From the NCBI GenBank assembly GCA_008973525.1, contig WACJ01000001.1, forward strand, positions 310,001-374,000: DNA of 64,000 nt, read 5' to 3'. Under the pieces are notes generated by a model that was given only the letters and a program-made list of their open reading frames with translations, was not told the DNA's origin and made no database searches. This DNA is from Stenopsyche tienmushanensis (lineage: Eukaryota; Arthropoda; Insecta; Trichoptera; Stenopsychidae). Both the position numbers and the translations under genes were made by a program. Shown piece by piece: positions 54,185 to 64,000 of the stretch (position 1 is its first letter; the number at the start of each line of letters is the position of its first letter).

Positions 54185-54345
54185 GAATCTTTGAATAGCT
54201 GCGGGAAGACGTTCTTCCCTCCATCCCTCCGCTCGGTTCGATAGCGACCCGAATGCAAAACGACTCGGGGAATCTGCTCCGTGAGCACCCTCGCTCCACC
54301 ACGTTACGTTAGATCCCACTTCTGACACCAATGTGTCAGAAGACG
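54185..54345 (+). mobile_element. LTR 3' part with inverted primer-site hairpin
   Basis: GCTGCGGGAAGACGTTCTTC and CGACTCGGGGAATCTGCTCC lead to an LTR-like end CCACCACGTTACG. It is followed by TTAGATCCCA and CTTCTGACAC-CAAT-GTGTCAGAAG (54319-54342), a perfect 10-bp stem with a 4-base loop. On the minus strand the same bases read as TTGGTGTCAGAAGTGGGATC, the complete tRNA-Leu primer site. Confidence 0.6.
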
Positions 54346-54349
54346 TCTA

Positions 54350-55020
54350 CATCTGCATAAAAGTCAATGACAACTTTTGAAACTTGAATATTTACACATG
54401 CCGGCATTAAAGTAAAATTTACAAAGCTGCTTTTATGTCCACAAGTAGTTTATATTAATTATTGTTAAATAAACATCGTCTTCTTTTGATACAAGATGGC
54501 TAGGACTTCGGTAGACGTGGCTAAAGTTGTAGTGTGGTAATTTGTTTACGATCCTTGTATTTTTCGACCTAATTCAACAATTTATTAATAACGAAATTTT
54601 AAGTAGATCCGTTTTTAAGGTCTATTAAAATAGTAATAAAGCTAAATAACGAGATTTTAGATGAAATTGCTTTCTATCTCCCCCACTGGCGAAGAGACGT
54701 TCCGTTGCCACTTTCTATGTAAAAGTAGACAATTAAGTTTTAGTTTTCATTGCTTCATGTATTAAAACTTAAAACCCGGTGCTCCACAGAATACAATTTC
54801 TACAATTTGAATACAACACTGACCTGGAAAATCTTCCAATTCGACCTGAGAAGACAAAAGATGGAGACGAGCTAAAATAATGCATTGTAAATACTTAAAT
54901 TTCCAGATGGAAATGGAATTTTGTACTATAATAACAATATATTTATGCAATATGTCAACGTAATTCGATATTAAAGAATGCTTTTATTATGACCTAAATT
55001 CATCTTGAACTCATGCCATG
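54350..55020. other. No gene seen
   Basis: AT-rich, unique; no frame recognised. Confidence 0.45.
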
Positions 55021-55025
55021 AGGTC

Positions 55026-55285
55026 TACACAAGAGGTCATGGACATGTACAGCGAAGCATCAATTACTAATTTCGTCCGAACCCAATGTCTGCATTGGGA
55101 AGGTACTGTACTCACAAAGTCCTCGGCTCATATTAGATTCGGGACCGAGTGGCAGTAGACGCGTCGGAAGACCTCGTCCACGCTGAGATAAACAGCTAGC
55201 ATAGACGTCGCAAGTCTGAGTCTGATCAATTGAAGAGAAGATGCTAGAACAGACAGAAATGGCGGCACGCGTTGTCGATGGCTAC
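55026..55285 (+). pseudogene. RTE-type LINE tail
   Basis: Nucleotide blocks GAGGTCATGGACATGTACAG, GAAGCATCAATTAC, GACCGAGTGGCAGTAGACGC and GACAGAAATGGCGGCACGCG match the copies at 21.4 and 43.86 kb. In frame pieces it reads VMDMYSEASIT and DRNGGTRCRW-type sequence. Followed by an ATGTATGTATGTATGTA run. Confidence 0.65.
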
Positions 55286-55309
55286 ATATGTATGTATGTA
55301 TGTAAATTA

Positions 55310-56884
55310 TTATGTAATTTAAAACCTATTAAAATTTTATACGGGCTTTATTTTCAATAGATCTTATAGAAAGTTAACCACTCATACAATATTTGTATGT
55401 ATTAGGTTCGTTAACAAGTACTAGTGACTAACAGCAACTAAGTGACTAAAGCAACCACTAGATCAATAGCATGCCTATATTATTATATATTACACAAACT
55501 TGTACATCCTTGCATACACTCTTTTTTATTATTAAAATTAAAATAGACTATTGATTTCTGAAGCACCCCGATTAACTTTCACAGAATCATAGGCACTTTG
55601 AAGTACCACAGCAACTTCCGATCTCACATGTCGAGCAAAAGAAGTCTGACAAGATGGCACCGCATTTTCGCGAAAATTCGGGATAGTTGAATCTGGAGCA
55701 AAGCGGAAAGATGCGTGCGATAGGGCTAAGCGCTTTGTGCGGAGTTTGCAAATTTCCTTTGTCGGAGCTAAGGGTGTGGTGTAAACGAGTTAGCCGACTT
55801 GGAGTTCGCCACCCCCTGCGATTCAGATGTGTTAACCCTTTAATCACGAAGCAACCGCGGCCTTGGGAATAAGACAGCATATCAACAAGTCCCTTCTTTC
55901 TCTTGCCACCGTGGAATTTATTAGACAAAACTCATTATCCGGGATAATCCTACTAGATGATTAATTTCCGCATAATAGCACCTTCGCATCTCGCGGCTCA
56001 TCATCAGCAGAACCAATCTATTGCGAGAATCTTATTAAAACTCCTGATTATTCATATAATACATTCATTGTCTTCTCAGATAAGAAAATATACACAATCT
56101 AGTAGTTTAATAACCGTTTTCGGTTTAAAATAAAATGCATCAAACATTTAAATCAGCGAGTTGCCATAAGAAAGCGAGGATCTGCTATGATCATGACTTA
56201 TATCAGTATTCTCCAAAGATAAGTCTTCTCTTCAGTTTTTTTTTTTTTGGGGGCAACTTTTCTGCGGGTTCTACAGTTGAAATATTTTGTGGAAGATTCT
56301 AGCATAATCAATAACAAAATTATACAATAGCAAGTAGTGGTTAACGAATGAAGGACCTTCAAACTTTAGTCGATATCGTACAAATCGCAATCAAATGGTG
56401 TTGAGTGACAGCTAAGATATTCAAGAACTTCTTGAGTTATATGTTGAAGTGCTTATAGGAGACAATAGTAAATTCAAATCATCCCACAGGTAATGAAATG
56501 CTTTAAATTTAATCAGAATTTAGCATCAAATTATTAAATGAGATTTACACCCACCAGTTGATAATAATTTGTTTAAAATAAATGGATAATTCTTTACATA
56601 TCCCGCCGAACATATAACATAATCTTTCTGAGATTTTAATAGTCCATCCCTCCAAAAATGGTGATGGACAGACGACTTCCTGAACAAAATGAACAAAATC
56701 GTTCCGCGGCCAAGGCTCTTGGTCGACTCTTTTTTCTTTTATGCGCTGTTTATCTCATTAAATGCACCTGTGACAATCAACAGAGGTTTTGCATCGGAGT
56801 ATTTTGCCTCAAGCGAAAAGTAAATTAATTTGGATCACATGAGGGTTGTATTTAAGAAACGCCAGTCACACTGTGTAGATATAA
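55310..56884. other. Unique DNA, no gene recognised
   Basis: The minus frame 55587-55928 (113 codons) contains GGKRKKGLVDML and several Cys, and no domain I know. A short repeat G-like block lies at 56698-56735 (CCGCGGCCAAGGCTCTTGGT). Confidence 0.4.
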
Positions 56885-59454
56885 TAATAAAATCAATATA
56901 ATGGAATAACTAACCGATATGATAAGATCCTTGATCTTGTATTATCCAATGACTCATTAATAGTATCAAAATGCATCGATCCACTTGTAACAATAGACCC
57001 ATTTCATGAACCATTGGTTATACATATTAAATTTGCATCACTATCACCCTTGAAATCAGCAAAAATTACAAAGTACTTCTACAACAAAGCGAACTATGGA
57101 CTCATAAACTCCAAGATTGATAAAATTGATTGGAGTAGTGAATTTTCAAGTCGTACGTTAGAACAATGTGTTACTTTTTTCTATTCTAAATTCTATGACC
57201 TTAGAGATCGTTATGTTCCTAGCAACTTTATTGGACCTGGCACATATCCCAGATGGTATTCGACATCATTGAAATCAGCTATTAAGGAAAAAAATAAATA
57301 TCATCGTAAATTTAAACTGTACGGTAATAAATGCGACTTAAATTCATTCAGATTTCAGCGTAAAAGAGTGAAAATGTTGGAAACTCAATGTTTCCTTAAC
57401 TATAGTCAATCAGTAGAAAACAATATTGAGAAACAGCCCAAACAATTTTGGACATTTATTAAGTCACGTGCTAAGTCATCTGGCATCCCTAGTACTATTC
57501 AATACGGCATTTGTGTGGCTAACACTGGTACTGACATATGTAACGTCTTCTCAGAATTCTTTAGATCAACTTTTCTAAGCCCAGATAACTTGGACATCTT
57601 ACTTGAATCAAATACTACAGTTGAATCAGTTTCGGACATAACCACCATCATGATTGATTCTGACCTAATCACTAAAATGTTACTCAAAATTGACACATCT
57701 AAATCAGCTGGTCCTGATTATCTGCCTGCCTTATTCCTGGTTAATTGTGCTAGGACCTTATCCAAGCCGATTTTGCTTCTATTTCAACGCTCTTTTACCG
57801 ACTGCTATGTCCCTAACATTTGGAAATCTGCCTTCATAACACCAGTTCATAAAAAGGGAAATAAGACCGAAGTATCTAACTACAGACCGATCTCTAAACT
57901 GTGTATTCTAGCAAAAATACTGGAGAAAATTGTTCATATGCAGGTACAGTTGGCTCTAAAAAATTATCTCAATCAAGCTCAACATGGATTTATGAAAAAC
58001 AGATCTACTGTTTCCAATCTTGTACTATTGAATGAATTTATAACAGAGGCTATGGATAACGATCATCAAGTTGATGTTATCTACACTGACTACAGTAAAG
58101 CGTTTGACAGGATCGACCACAACATTCTCATGACCAAATTATACAATGCAGGAATTAGAGGAGATCTACATAGGTGGTTCTTCTCATACATAACAAACAG
58201 ATCCCAAGCTGTTGTCATTGATAATTACATATCCACCTGGGTTGCCATACCCAGTGGTGTCCCCCAGGGATCGAATCTAGGGCCTCTTTTATTTAACATT
58301 TTTGTAAATAATATTGTTGACTGCTTCAGAAATTCTAATATTTTAATTTTTGCTGATGATATGAAGATTTTCGCCAATATCACCTCAATCGAGGATGCCA
58401 ATGCCCTACAAGCTGACTTAGAATGCCTTGATGAATACTGCATAAACAATAAATTGGACCTCAACCCAAAAAAATGCTTTTCTGTCACGTTTACCCGTAA
58501 ACGTAATTTTATACAAACGACATACAACTTAAAAAATTACACATTACTAAAAAAGAATGACATATCAGATCTTGGTGTTGTTCATGACTCTAAGCTGACC
58601 TTTGATCCCCACATTAATGATATAGTTACAAAAGCTACAAGGTCATTGGGATTCATAATGCGTAACTCAAGCTTTTTTAAACGACCTAAGACATTAAAAA
58701 TTCTCTACTGTGCCTATGTTAGAAGCAAGCTTGAATATGCGTCTCAAATCTGGAACCCCAGGTATCAAAAATATGTGGATCGAATTGAAAGAGTTCAAAT
58801 GAAGTTTATAAAATTCCTATGCTTCAAAATGGGGAAAGCGTATAATTCGTCAGAATATGAGCGTATCTGCTCAGATCAACACTTAGTAGCCCTTAATAAG
58901 CGCCGTACAATAGCAGACATTATATACTTACTCAAAATTACAAACGGCATAATTGACTGTCCTGAACTGCTGAGTAGTATTAACTTCAATATACCTAGTA
59001 GATCTATGAGATTTTACCAACCAATCGCGGTTCCGTTGGCCTCTACCAACTATAGAAAGAATGCCTTCTTGAGTAGAGCCATAATAAACCTTAATGATGT
59101 GCTAAGGGATCTTGAGCTGGATATTTTCAATTGTAATCTAATCGATATCAAACGTCAGCTAATCAATCTTTTAATTGATGAATAAAGTAAATCAGTAGTA
59201 ATAACAGCAATAATAAAAATAATAAAAAAATAAAAATAAAAATAAAAAAAATAAAAAAATAAAAAAAAACGAAATAACTACAAGGTTACGAACTTTTAAA
59301 TTTGAGTACATGTTATAATTTTACCTTTAATTTTAACTAATTCTATATGTGAAATCCTATTATTGGCTTGTAATATTTCTAATCTACAGCTAATTATATA
59401 TGTAAAGCTGTTGGGTTTCCACAAATAAATAAATAAATAAATAAATAAATAAAA
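56885..59454 (+). mobile_element. 5'-truncated jockey-like LINE
   Basis: Begins within the endonuclease domain at about 56.89 kb and ends in an AAAT tandem tail (59423-59454). An A-rich stretch (59206-59273) and a short 3' UTR ending GCTGTTGGGTTTCCAC lie between. Truncation at the 5' end with a simple-repeat tail is the normal outcome of target-primed reverse transcription. I could not fix a target duplication. The uninterrupted frame suggests the youngest element in the window. Confidence 0.85.
56891..59185 (+). CDS. jockey-like LINE ORF2: endonuclease end and reverse transcriptase
   Basis: Open for 764 codons; the first internal Met is at 57014, but codons from 56891 continue the protein (NRYDKILDLVLSND and DPFHEPLVI, the last part of an APE-type endonuclease). 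Numbered from Met 57014: motif A YTDYSKAFDRIDH at about 357-369, motif B SGVPQG at 414-419, motif C FADD at 446-449 with both catalytic aspartates, and thumb LGVVHDSKLTFDPH near 520. The C-terminal YCAYVRSKLEYASQIWNP and VDRIERVQMKFIKFLCF are typical of jockey/CR1-type proteins. All reverse transcriptase residues I can check are present. The full endonuclease and ORF1 are missing, so it cannot be autonomous as it stands. Clade (jockey versus CR1-like) is not settled by eye. Confidence 0.92.
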   Translation, partial: NQYNGITNRYDKILDLVLSNDSLIVSKCIDPLVTIDPFHEPLVIHIKFASLSPLKSAKITKYFYNKANYGLINSKIDKIDWSSEFSSRTLEQCVTFFYSKFYDLRDRYVPSNFIGPGTYPRWYSTSLKSAIKEKNKYHRKFKLYGNKCDLNSFRFQRKRVKMLETQCFLNYSQSVENNIEKQPKQFWTFIKSRAKSSGIPSTIQYGICVANTGTDICNVFSEFFRSTFLSPDNLDILLESNTTVESVSDITTIMIDSDLITKMLLKIDTSKSAGPDYLPALFLVNCARTLSKPILLLFQRSFTDCYVPNIWKSAFITPVHKKGNKTEVSNYRPISKLCILAKILEKIVHMQVQLALKNYLNQAQHGFMKNRSTVSNLVLLNEFITEAMDNDHQVDVIYTDYSKAFDRIDHNILMTKLYNAGIRGDLHRWFFSYITNRSQAVVIDNYISTWVAIPSGVPQGSNLGPLLFNIFVNNIVDCFRNSNILIFADDMKIFANITSIEDANALQADLECLDEYCINNKLDLNPKKCFSVTFTRKRNFIQTTYNLKNYTLLKKNDISDLGVVHDSKLTFDPHINDIVTKATRSLGFIMRNSSFFKRPKTLKILYCAYVRSKLEYASQIWNPRYQKYVDRIERVQMKFIKFLCFKMGKAYNSSEYERICSDQHLVALNKRRTIADIIYLLKITNGIIDCPELLSSINFNIPSRSMRFYQPIAVPLASTNYRKNAFLSRAIINLNDVLRDLELDIFNCNLIDIKRQLINLLIDE

Positions 59455-59459
59455 TATGG

Positions 59460-60100
59460 ACTACATTGCTCTCCAAAATTAAATTATGATTTATTGTGCG
59501 TTTTTTATTGTTATGGCGTACATCATAAAGCCACAGCGACAGGTAGAAATATGTATGTTTTAAATTTAATTATGAGACATGGAACAAAAATTTAGATATT
59601 TTTGAAGGCTCAGAGCTTGAAACGAATATATCTTTTAAAGTAAATACATATTTTTTAAATAAAATCATCATAAACTATCCATTTTTCAACCCTAAATATG
59701 AATAAAATCTGATTTTATAGCTCATAACAAAGAAAATGCATATGATTTTCATCGTTTTTTGGGATTGAACAATTTAATTAAAATTGACAAATACATGTGA
59801 TTTTTAGGAATTTTACAATCTTTAAATAATAAATGTTAAAATTCATAACAATCCAATGTTTAGTCCACAAGTCACAGTAATTTTATTGATGCTGTTTTAA
59901 TATTTTTTAAAACAATGAAAACATTTGAATTTTGTGCATTGATAAAGAATTGCTTTTTAATGAGAAAAAATATCGTAAATAGACGTAAACCGATCATAAA
60001 TTGAAGCTACATAAGATATCTGATACTATAAAGATATCAGAAGGCTGTGTATTCACCATTTTTCATCAATATTTATCCGTAAGAAAGCTCTGTTCGAAGT
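59460..60100. other. AT-rich DNA, no gene seen
   Basis: Dense A/T runs, no frame of note. 59,685-59,705 matches the reverse complement of the window start weakly. Confidence 0.5.
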
Positions 60101-60103
60101 AGG

Positions 60104-60400
60104 TACAACGCGTCCATAATTCAGAGCGCTGTTTAAAGCTATTTAAGCGCAATAAAAAGGTTTTTTCATGCAATTTATGACCATGTATTGCTTCCCCATC
60201 CACTGTATTCTGCGAATCTGACTCCCGGTAACTACTACCTACAGAAAATAATGCTCAATGGAAAGAGTTGCACAAGTTCATCAAAAATCACTCTTTGCCT
60301 CGTGCTGAGTATCAGTATGGCCTTCTCTGAACAAGCTAACCCACTTCATAACATGTTGTCGACTCATCACATCACTACCAGAAAGATTTTATATTTTCAT
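60104..60400. pseudogene. Rearranged mariner: C-terminal part (+) joined to N-terminal part (-)
   Basis: Plus strand 60104-60285: AACGCGTCCATAATTCAGAG block (as at 37.70 kb), then HVLLPHPLYSANLTPGNYYL, the LPHPPYSPDLAPCDFFL motif with the catalytic D changed to N. Minus strand 60290-60390: SSDVMSRQHVMKWVSLF and EGHTDTQH, the first-HTH end seen at 53.1 kb (NMMSRHLITKWFSRF, KGRIDTHD). The two parts face opposite ways, so an inversion joined them. Confidence 0.7.
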
Positions 60401-60419
60401 AAAAAAAAATGCCTTTAGG

Positions 60420-61930
60420 TCTCCTACATGACGTTTGAAATGCCGTTTGAATTCATTTAGTTTATCCAATTAAAATTTTGCACGAGAAGAATTGCTCGCT
60501 TATATAGACAGAATGGCTACATTGTGCTCTTTCCTAGTTAATCTTAGAAACGTCTTTCGTCTAATTCTTAATCTCTCCGACAGAAACAGACAATTTCATT
60601 ATTTTTATTTAATCTTCGAGTCCTTGTCTGGTCTCTTTCTCCGGCTGCGTTAATTACCGAACTCGGGTTAATTCCTTGGCGTCTATATTCTCCATGGTTT
60701 CGTATTAAATAACCCCACGCACATTTTGAATGACTGATCAAATATATTTATATAAACCGATTGTCGAACACAAATCGAATTATCGGTCAATTCTTGAACA
60801 GGGGGTAGTTTTTATGGTGAACTAATTTCAGCTGTAATTATATCCATGCTGATAAATTGAGGCTAATCTTCTACAGACTACAAGTGTTGCCTTAACTGGG
60901 GCATTTGAGTGCAATATTAACACCTCTTTGGAATGCTTCCAAAGTGTTTCATGGTTACATTGCTCAAAAATGTGCTTGGATTGTTGAGGATATTATAATC
61001 AGCATCAACAAGATTGCGTTATTGAATCAAATCATTGGCGTTAATAGTCGATGAAATGATTTATTATTGATCGATCTGAATATTGTCACTCATTTGGCTT
61101 CAACGTCCTGTGGATTTCTCAGGATATTCGGAAAAAAAATCTATGAAAACAACCCTCGAGGATAAGACAAAGGATGCGATTGTCATAAAAATGAATTGCC
61201 TTTTTTTGCAGACGAGTTTTTGGGAGAATCGTTAAGCTTTTTTTTAGTTTTATTCATCCCTTGTTAACGCGGAGGTGTTCGCACGGATCTTTATGGGTCG
61301 TAACGTCTTTTCTTCTCCCCCGAGCCTTCAAAATTATTTCCTCAGAGGAAGTATTGCTTAATCTTCCGGTGCAAGGGTTAAGATTTATGCCCAAAAAATA
61401 AGAACAACTTTGACAGACAACCCCAAACAACAACAAAAAACAACCCGAATCGGCTCACGTTTTTTTTTAAATATGAACGTCGCATATCAGATCTTTCGCG
61501 GGATGATCTGGATTCCAATTCCGACGCGTATTGATCAGATGGAATAAGGTCATATCCATTTTGTGCGAGGAAACTTTGATCATATCGTCGGAATATTTTC
61601 AATTCGCTTTGTATATCTGAACACTCAGAAATTCATACGCAAAATTTAAGTCTCACCCATTTTTTAAAAAAAATATGGACCACAAGCTCCAATGTCTCGA
61701 GTTCCTAACTCTATTCGTTTCTGTCTGAATCGTTCATTTATCTAAACTAAATATGAGTTTCAAAGTATCATGATACTCCAACGCCTTAAACAAGAACTTG
61801 TTAGCCAACTTTGTAAATAAAAACAAGAAATATCACGAAACAATAGTTATTAATCGATAATTCGATTTCATAAATAGGGAGCCAAAAGTATTAAAATACT
61901 TAGAACACAGCATTATAAATTATAATTCCC
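60420..61930. other. Unique DNA, no gene seen
   Basis: Frames of at most 77 codons on both strands, none recognised. No repeat copies elsewhere in the window. Confidence 0.45.
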
Positions 61931-62024
61931 TATGTAGCATGGACGAAATGTTATCCCCACGCAATGGAGCTGTTAATTTGTGCGGATTTTGTTCGCCAGA
62001 TTAACAGCGACGCATTGGGCTCCA

Positions 62025-62375
62025 ACTTCTGACACCAATGTTGCGTGGTGGAGTGGGGGTGCGCATCTCACTCCCAGGTGTTTGTCGAGGTGGCCACGCT
62101 CGCACGCGGATACGTTCTGCTCTCAGGTCGTTATGGAGCCATGCGGTAAGATGGAAGTAGACGGGTACCAAATAGAAATATTCTCTCATCGTAACTTTAT
62201 TCTTTATCGATGATGAGAGAGATGGATAAAACCGCAGAAAGAACGTCTATCCTAAAGGCTATCCGAAGACTCTAACCTACTGCGCGTCACCATCGCACTA
62301 CTAGCGCCACAGATGATGTCGCTGTTAAAGTGACACGTTGCGTCTAAAGATAGACGGAAGATGTCACTGTCCTTC
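62025..62375 (-). mobile_element. LTR with 3' end and tRNA-Leu PBS
   Basis: On the minus strand the LTR ends CACCCCCACTCCACCACGCA+ACA (at 62039), then one base, then TGGTGTCAGAAGT (62025-62037, reverse complement ACTTCTGACACCA), then TGGAGCC. The LTR body is diverged but keeps GACATCTTCCGTCTATCTTT and AACAGCGACATC-type blocks. It is truncated at 62375, where R1-like sequence starts. Confidence 0.7.
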
Positions 62376-62379
62376 GATT

Positions 62380-63240
62380 TCGGCAGCTCCTTCGACCTCG
62401 CATGAATAGGAGTTTGGTCAAGTTCGTGGAATTGGCCCCATATTTGGGGATCACGTTGGATGGTTCGCAGAGCTTCATGATGCACGCTCGCAGCGCGGTG
62501 AAAAAGACAGCGGCCATCTTCGGTGTGATATCAAGAATCGCAGCGAGTGATTGGGGAATCAGAGGATATCCCCTCTTGACTGCCTACAAGGGTATTTTTA
62601 TAGCCATCTCAATCTATGCAGGACCTATGGGCGTATCTATAGCGTTCTGCGTGGCACCCACTGATGGTATTCCGTTGCTGGCGGGTCTGGCGAAGTTCCT
62701 GGTCGAAAGCGATCCTATTCTGGTAATCGACGGCAGGAGCATTCCGCCCAATGGGAATGCCTCTAACGCGCTAAGCAATCTTCATCGACTCGTTAAGGAG
62801 GCGGCGTTAGATAGTTGGCAGGAGCAGTGGTCCGCGTTGACTGTCGACCGCCACCTCTATCGATTAGGAACCGCCTGAGATGTCGCTGGGTCGTTCCGGA
62901 TTACTGGACGTCCCAGTTCCTTACAATGCACGAGCGCTTTTTAGATTTAGACTGTTCCTAGTTTCAGAGTGTTCGTGGATCTCCAAATGAACGCAGACCA
63001 CGTTCTGTGGACATGTCCGGGCATGGCGTCCGATCGCTAAGCCCTCATTCGAAATGTCAGCAGTCTGAAAGGTTGGACACACAAACCTTGTGGCCACTCC
63101 CTCATCGTTTAGGGCATTTAGGGCGTTTAGCATCCTTGCGGACATGGATATTTAATTCAGGTTTTGCACCTTGCTGTGCAATATTGTTGAGCAGAGCATG
63201 ATCCCAATTAGCGGGATCAACAAACAACTCGGGTCAGTAA
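62380..63240 (+). pseudogene. R1-like LINE ORF2 C-terminal relic, reference copy of the family
   Basis: The frame 62402-62878 reads YLGITLDGSQSFMMHARSAV, KKTAAIFGVISRIAASDWGI and YPLLTAYKGIFIAISIYA (the thumb and C-terminal helix region of R1-type reverse transcriptases), then LDSWQEQWSALTVDRHLYRL. After frame changes come ADHVLWTCPGMASDR (zinc knuckle, 62.99-63.04 kb) and a stop, then ALIRNVSSLKGWTHKPCGHS. The 3' end is GATCAACAAACAACTCGGGT near 63.22 kb. The reverse transcriptase catalytic motifs lie upstream of the breakpoint and are absent. Confidence 0.85.
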
Positions 63241-63254
63241 CGAGTCTCCATGTC

Positions 63255-63400
63255 TCTCCATGGCATTTTTGAATCGTTTTTTTCTCAGGAAAAAAATCTA
63301 AATTTGGACAATAAACTTGTGCAATTCTAGCTTATCCAGGTTTCATTGAACCATAATGAAAAACCCTTTTTATAGTCAATCCGAGCTAGCGCGTATATTC
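63255..63400 (+). repeat. Repeat H, copy 2
   Basis: Partner of 51980-52170; lies directly after the R1-like 3' end. Confidence 0.55.
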
Positions 63401-63404
63401 GGGC

Positions 63405-64000
63405 AATGCGTGCGGTACCTATCCTACTCCATAATACCCATCCTATTCGTTTAGCTGATGATTTTTAAATGTGTTTTTACATTGGTCCAATAGGATCCCA
63501 GTCTTTACGATAACTCTTCAAGTTCTCAGCATAGATCTGACCATCCTATAAGACTAAGATGTTTCCATCACTGTGTCCGGATACAAATTAAGCTCAAACA
63601 TAAGGCTTTAAAATGTACGAATACTTTTGGGTCCCCCTAATATGTTTAATGTGTAACATCTTAAAGCGTTAAGGGGAAGCCCTGCCCTCGATCAGATAAG
63701 AGCGTATAAACAATGTTACATAAGTAGGATGTCCCGTCAAATTATTAATTTTCACATAATCGAATTTTTGATGTAGTCCTTCAACTCAGATCTAAGGTCG
63801 CTTGCAAATCCCTTGCATTAGCATGAAGGTATCGTAAAAAACGCAATTATAGAGCCTGCAAAGTTATCATAGAGCAGAGGGCGACGCCGCGGGCTGAAGG
63901 CTTTGGGGTAAACAGAATTATCATAAGAATAGCTTCTCATTCGGTGGGTGGCGGGAAACTTCTTTTGAACCCGACGGGGAATCACCGTCCCACATTTTCG
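63405..64000. other. No gene seen; Tc1/mariner-like end at 63611-63642
   Basis: The minus strand at 63642 reads TATTAGGGGGACCCAAAAGT then ATTCGTACATTTTAAAGCC, the partner of the 27985 end. The rest of the stretch to the window end is unrecognised. Confidence 0.45.

Noticed and set aside
57499..58527. Minus-strand frames within the jockey-like LINE
   Set aside because: They are antisense to an intact reverse transcriptase frame and carry no motif.
1..64000. Host gene with introns
   Set aside because: Several 90-125 codon frames (44.4, 44.97, 48.6, 55.6 kb) were considered as exons, but none shows a recognised domain with plausible splice sites, so none was called.

Overview
This looks like a piece of an arthropod, most likely insect, nuclear genome: AT-rich, intron-scale non-coding DNA packed with eukaryotic transposable elements (Tc1/mariner, hAT, Helitron-like ends, R1-, RTE- and jockey-type LINEs, a Penelope-like GIY-YIG fragment, a tRNA-headed SINE, LTR fragments primed by tRNA-Leu). 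I found no host protein-coding gene, no rRNA, no true tRNA gene and no CRISPR array. Most open frames are chance frames inside repeats. The species cannot be decided from this sequence alone.

The only long intact reading frame is the reverse transcriptase of a 5'-truncated jockey-like LINE at 56.9-59.45 kb. Its frame is open from the C-terminal part of the endonuclease to the end. All other coding sequence is decayed. It comprises an R1-like LINE on the minus strand at 4.9-6.9 kb, R1-like pieces at 17.3-18.1, 25.6-26.0 and 62.4-63.2 kb, and at least eight short copies of one R1-like C-terminal segment. There are also three RTE-type LINE tails, about ten mariner-type transposase relics and one GIY-YIG endonuclease relic at 30.1-30.6 kb.

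Layout: 0-9 kb is mostly unique AT-rich DNA, with R1 relics and a SINE at 7.6-8.1 kb. From 9 to 26 kb there are nested mariner/R1 composites, two hAT MITEs, LTR pieces, and a repeat present in inverted orientation at 9.4 and 24.7 kb. From 27 to 36.5 kb lie the best preserved LTR (27.09-27.56 kb), the first copy of a 1.85-kb dispersed repeat (28.2-30.0 kb), the Penelope-like relic split by a hAT MITE, several LTR-end/PBS/leader fragments, a hAT element carrying ten internal tandem units (34.48-35.29 kb), and a row of Helitron-like 5' ends. From 36.5 to 46 kb there is unique DNA, mariner relics, Helitron-like ends in inverted orientation and another LTR. At 46.0-47.3 kb there is a 22-bp/66-bp higher-order GC-rich minisatellite beside a hAT-like end. 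From 49.6 to 53.2 kb lie the second 1.85-kb repeat copy and a mariner N-terminus. The rest holds LTR pieces, the jockey-like LINE, a rearranged mariner and an LTR/R1 junction.

The main structural signals are recurring composites. The same mariner-R1 mosaic occurs at three loci. The same Helitron-like-end plus R1 mosaic occurs at two. One LTR family with TGTAGCGTGG...CCACGCTACA ends and a tRNA-Leu primer site is scattered about a dozen times. All comparisons were made by eye; percentages and boundaries are approximate.
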